Source of the DNA: JBAPRR01 sp049281195
GTDB taxonomy: Bacteria; Actinomycetota; Acidimicrobiia; Acidimicrobiales; CAVXTF01
Length of the DNA stretch: 5,873 nt
Reading direction: 5' to 3'
Assembly (NCBI GenBank): GCA_049281195.1
Contig: JBAPRR010000421.1
Span: 1-5,873 of the forward strand
Part shown: piece by piece, positions 4,340-5,873 of the stretch
Numbering within the stretch: the stretch's first letter is position 1
Layout: each line of letters begins with the position of its first letter
The notes under the pieces: generated by a model
Seen by the model: only the letters and a program-made list of their open reading frames with translations
What the model was told of the DNA's origin: nothing
Database searches by the model: none
Translations under genes and position numbers: made by a program

Positions 4340-5873
4340 TCAGGGATTAGCGGCCGACGGTAGCCCAGATACCGCGAGTATCTGTTCTTCGAGGCGGACA
4401 GTCGGAAGAAGTCTGACCGGTACCGCCCCTCCCCGGGACAAATCCTGGCCCGTTCCCTGGCTCCCACCCGCCGGCGGCGTCGACGACGCAACTACATGCT
4501 CGACCCCGCTGTCGGTGCAGGCCCCGCAGTCGTAGCAGGGAGTCCAACGGCAGTCCTCGAGACCTCTCTCCCCGATGGCATCGAGGTAGTCCTGCCAGAG
4601 GAAGTCCCTGTGCAGGCCCGCCGAGATGTGATCCCAGGCCAGCGGCTCCTCACTGTTGCGATCACGGTGAACGGCGTCGTCGAGGGTCATCCCGATCGAT
4701 TCGAGGCCTTCTTCCCACAGACGGAGGTCGAATCGCTCCGACCACTCCTGGAATGTGCCGCCTGATCTCCAGACGTGCTCGATCACGTTCCCGGTACGCC
4801 TGTCTCCCCTGCTCACGATCCCCTCGGCCGTGGTCGCCGACGGATCGTGCCACCTGAGCGTCAGGCCCTTGACCTTGCGCGCCTCGTCCTTCAGCAGGTT
4901 TACCTTCCGCCGCAACTCTGCCGGCGTGTCCTGCCCGAACCACTGAAAAGGCGTATGCGCTTTCGGCACGAAACCGCCGACGGAGGCTGTAACCGTCACT
5001 GAACGTTGGTAGCGCTTACCGATCTCGACACAGGTCTTTGCCATCCCCACGATCCCGAGCACGTCGTCGTCGGTCTCGGTCGGAAGGCCGATCAAAAAGT
5101 AGAGCTTGACCCTTCTCCATCCTTGAGAGAAGGCGGCGTCTACAGCCGCGAAGAGATCCTCTTCTGAAATCAGCTTGTTGATCACTTGACGCATCCGCCA
5201 TGTGCCGCCCTCGGGTGCGAAGGTCAGCCCAGTGCGCTTGACCCGCTGGATCTCAGATGCCAACCCGACGGTGAACGCGTCGACGCGCAAGCTCGGCAGG
5301 CTCACAGACACGCGCCCACAACCCGAGTCACCGCCGTTGACCACATCGGCGACAAGGGTTTCGATCCCCGAGAAGTCCGCACTCGACAGTGACGTCAGAG
5401 CGACCTCGTCGTACCCGGTTCTGTCGAGTCCTGATCGCACCATCTCTTCCACCTGTTCGAGCGGACGCTCGCGCACCGGTCGGGTGATCATCCCGGCCTG
5501 GCAGAATCGACAACCTCGGGTGCAGCCTCTGAAGATCTCTACGTTCAACCTGTCGTGCACAACTTCGATGAGCGGGACCAACTGCTGTTTCGGGTACGGC
5601 CAATCCCCTAGATCGGCAACGGTTCTCTTCTCGACGACTTCTGGCACACCAGGCTCGATCGGCCGCACTCGTGCCGCCTCGACTCCCGAATACGAAGGCA
5701 CATAGAGGGCAGGTACATAAACACCAGAAAGCGTCGAGAGCTCGATCAGGAGCTCGCGCTTCGATACCGCGCCTTTCGATCTCGCCATGACAGCGCAAAG
5801 CTCGCCGGCGACTTCCTCACCGTCACCCAGTACGAACGCGTCGACAAAATCGGCCATCGGCTCGGGGTTGAAA
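4340..5873 (-). CDS. TIGR03960 family radical SAM protein, N-terminus cut off by window edge
   Basis: This is a radical S-adenosylmethionine enzyme of the TIGR03960 type, in which a B12-binding-like N-terminal domain normally precedes the radical SAM core; here that domain lies outside the window. The frame is open to the edge: FNPEP precedes the first visible Met (5857) in the typical NPEP-xADF context, so that Met is internal. Counting from it, the [4Fe-4S]-SAM motif is C112-TRG-C116-RF-C119. GLTFAPEGGTWRMRQVINK (210-228) and KLYFLIGLPTETDDD (251-265) are conserved core elements. A second cysteine group, C436, C441, C444 and C447 (CRWTPCYDCGAC), near the C-terminus could hold another metal cluster. 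About 58 residues follow, ending at TGA 4340-4342. No membrane segment is seen. The substrate is unknown; association with the TIGR03936, RNase E/G and r-protein genes suggests RNA or translation. The family is secure, the function is not. Confidence 0.93.
   Translation of the reverse strand, partial: FNPEPMADFVDAFVLGDGEEVAGELCAVMARSKGAVSKRELLIELSTLSGVYVPALYVPSYSGVEAARVRPIEPGVPEVVEKRTVADLGDWPYPKQQLVPLIEVVHDRLNVEIFRGCTRGCRFCQAGMITRPVRERPLEQVEEMVRSGLDRTGYDEVALTSLSSADFSGIETLVADVVNGGDSGCGRVSVSLPSLRVDAFTVGLASEIQRVKRTGLTFAPEGGTWRMRQVINKLISEEDLFAAVDAAFSQGWRRVKLYFLIGLPTETDDDVLGIVGMAKTCVEIGKRYQRSVTVTASVGGFVPKAHTPFQWFGQDTPAELRRKVNLLKDEARKVKGLTLRWHDPSATTAEGIVSRGDRRTGNVIEHVWRSGGTFQEWSERFDLRLWEEGLESIGMTLDDAVHRDRNSEEPLAWDHISAGLHRDFLWQDYLDAIGERGLEDCRWTPCYDCGACTDSGVEHVVASSTPPAGGSQGTGQDLSRGGAVPVRLLPTVRLEEQILAVSGLPSAANP

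Noticed and set aside
4264..4491. 75-codon minus-strand frame across the end of TIGR03960
   Set aside because: It begins with an arginine run inside the TIGR03960 coding sequence in another frame. I considered it as evidence of a frameshift, but the annotated frame keeps its conserved cysteine group and continues naturally to its stop.

Overview
The window is a single minus-strand gene cluster, read right to left: radical SAM protein of the TIGR03960 type (N-terminus lies outside the window) > TIGR03936/DUF2344 protein > RNase E/G > ribosomal protein L21 (rplU) > ribosomal protein L27 (rpmA) > GTPase Obg (C-terminus lies outside the window). High GC content, this gene order, and an RNase E/G with a long disordered N-terminal arm all point to an actinobacterium. 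An uncultured or acidimicrobial-type lineage is only a guess. No mobile element, tRNA, rRNA or CRISPR array is visible, and I see no believable plus-strand gene.

Right side (about 3389-5873): the two radical-SAM-associated proteins are neighbours here, as in many Gram-positive genomes, but a 258-nt non-coding gap (4082-4339) separates them. This is the longest non-coding stretch and the least ordinary part of the window. It holds several inverted repeats, a terminator-like hairpin plus T-tract that points the opposite way to every gene, and a possible hairpin covering the ribosome binding site of the TIGR03936 gene. That gene appears to start at a CTG codon (4081), 6 nt after a perfect AGGAG. 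The first ATG (4012) would remove a conserved-looking N-terminal stretch.

Centre and left (1-3364): RNase E/G (590 aa) follows TIGR03936 after 24 nt and has an intact catalytic core and zinc-link cysteines. After it come rplU (55-nt spacer), rpmA (25-nt spacer) and obg (66-nt spacer), the nearly universal L21-L27-Obg ribosome-assembly set. The close spacing suggests co-transcription from TIGR03936 through obg, joining RNA processing and decay to 50S subunit assembly. The radical SAM pair probably acts on RNA or translation by association, but its reaction is not known to me.

The genes are conserved housekeeping genes. I do not see a new multi-gene system. The points most worth following are the CTG start, the structured intergenic region, the opposing terminator, and a small internal repeat in the disordered arm of RNase E/G.
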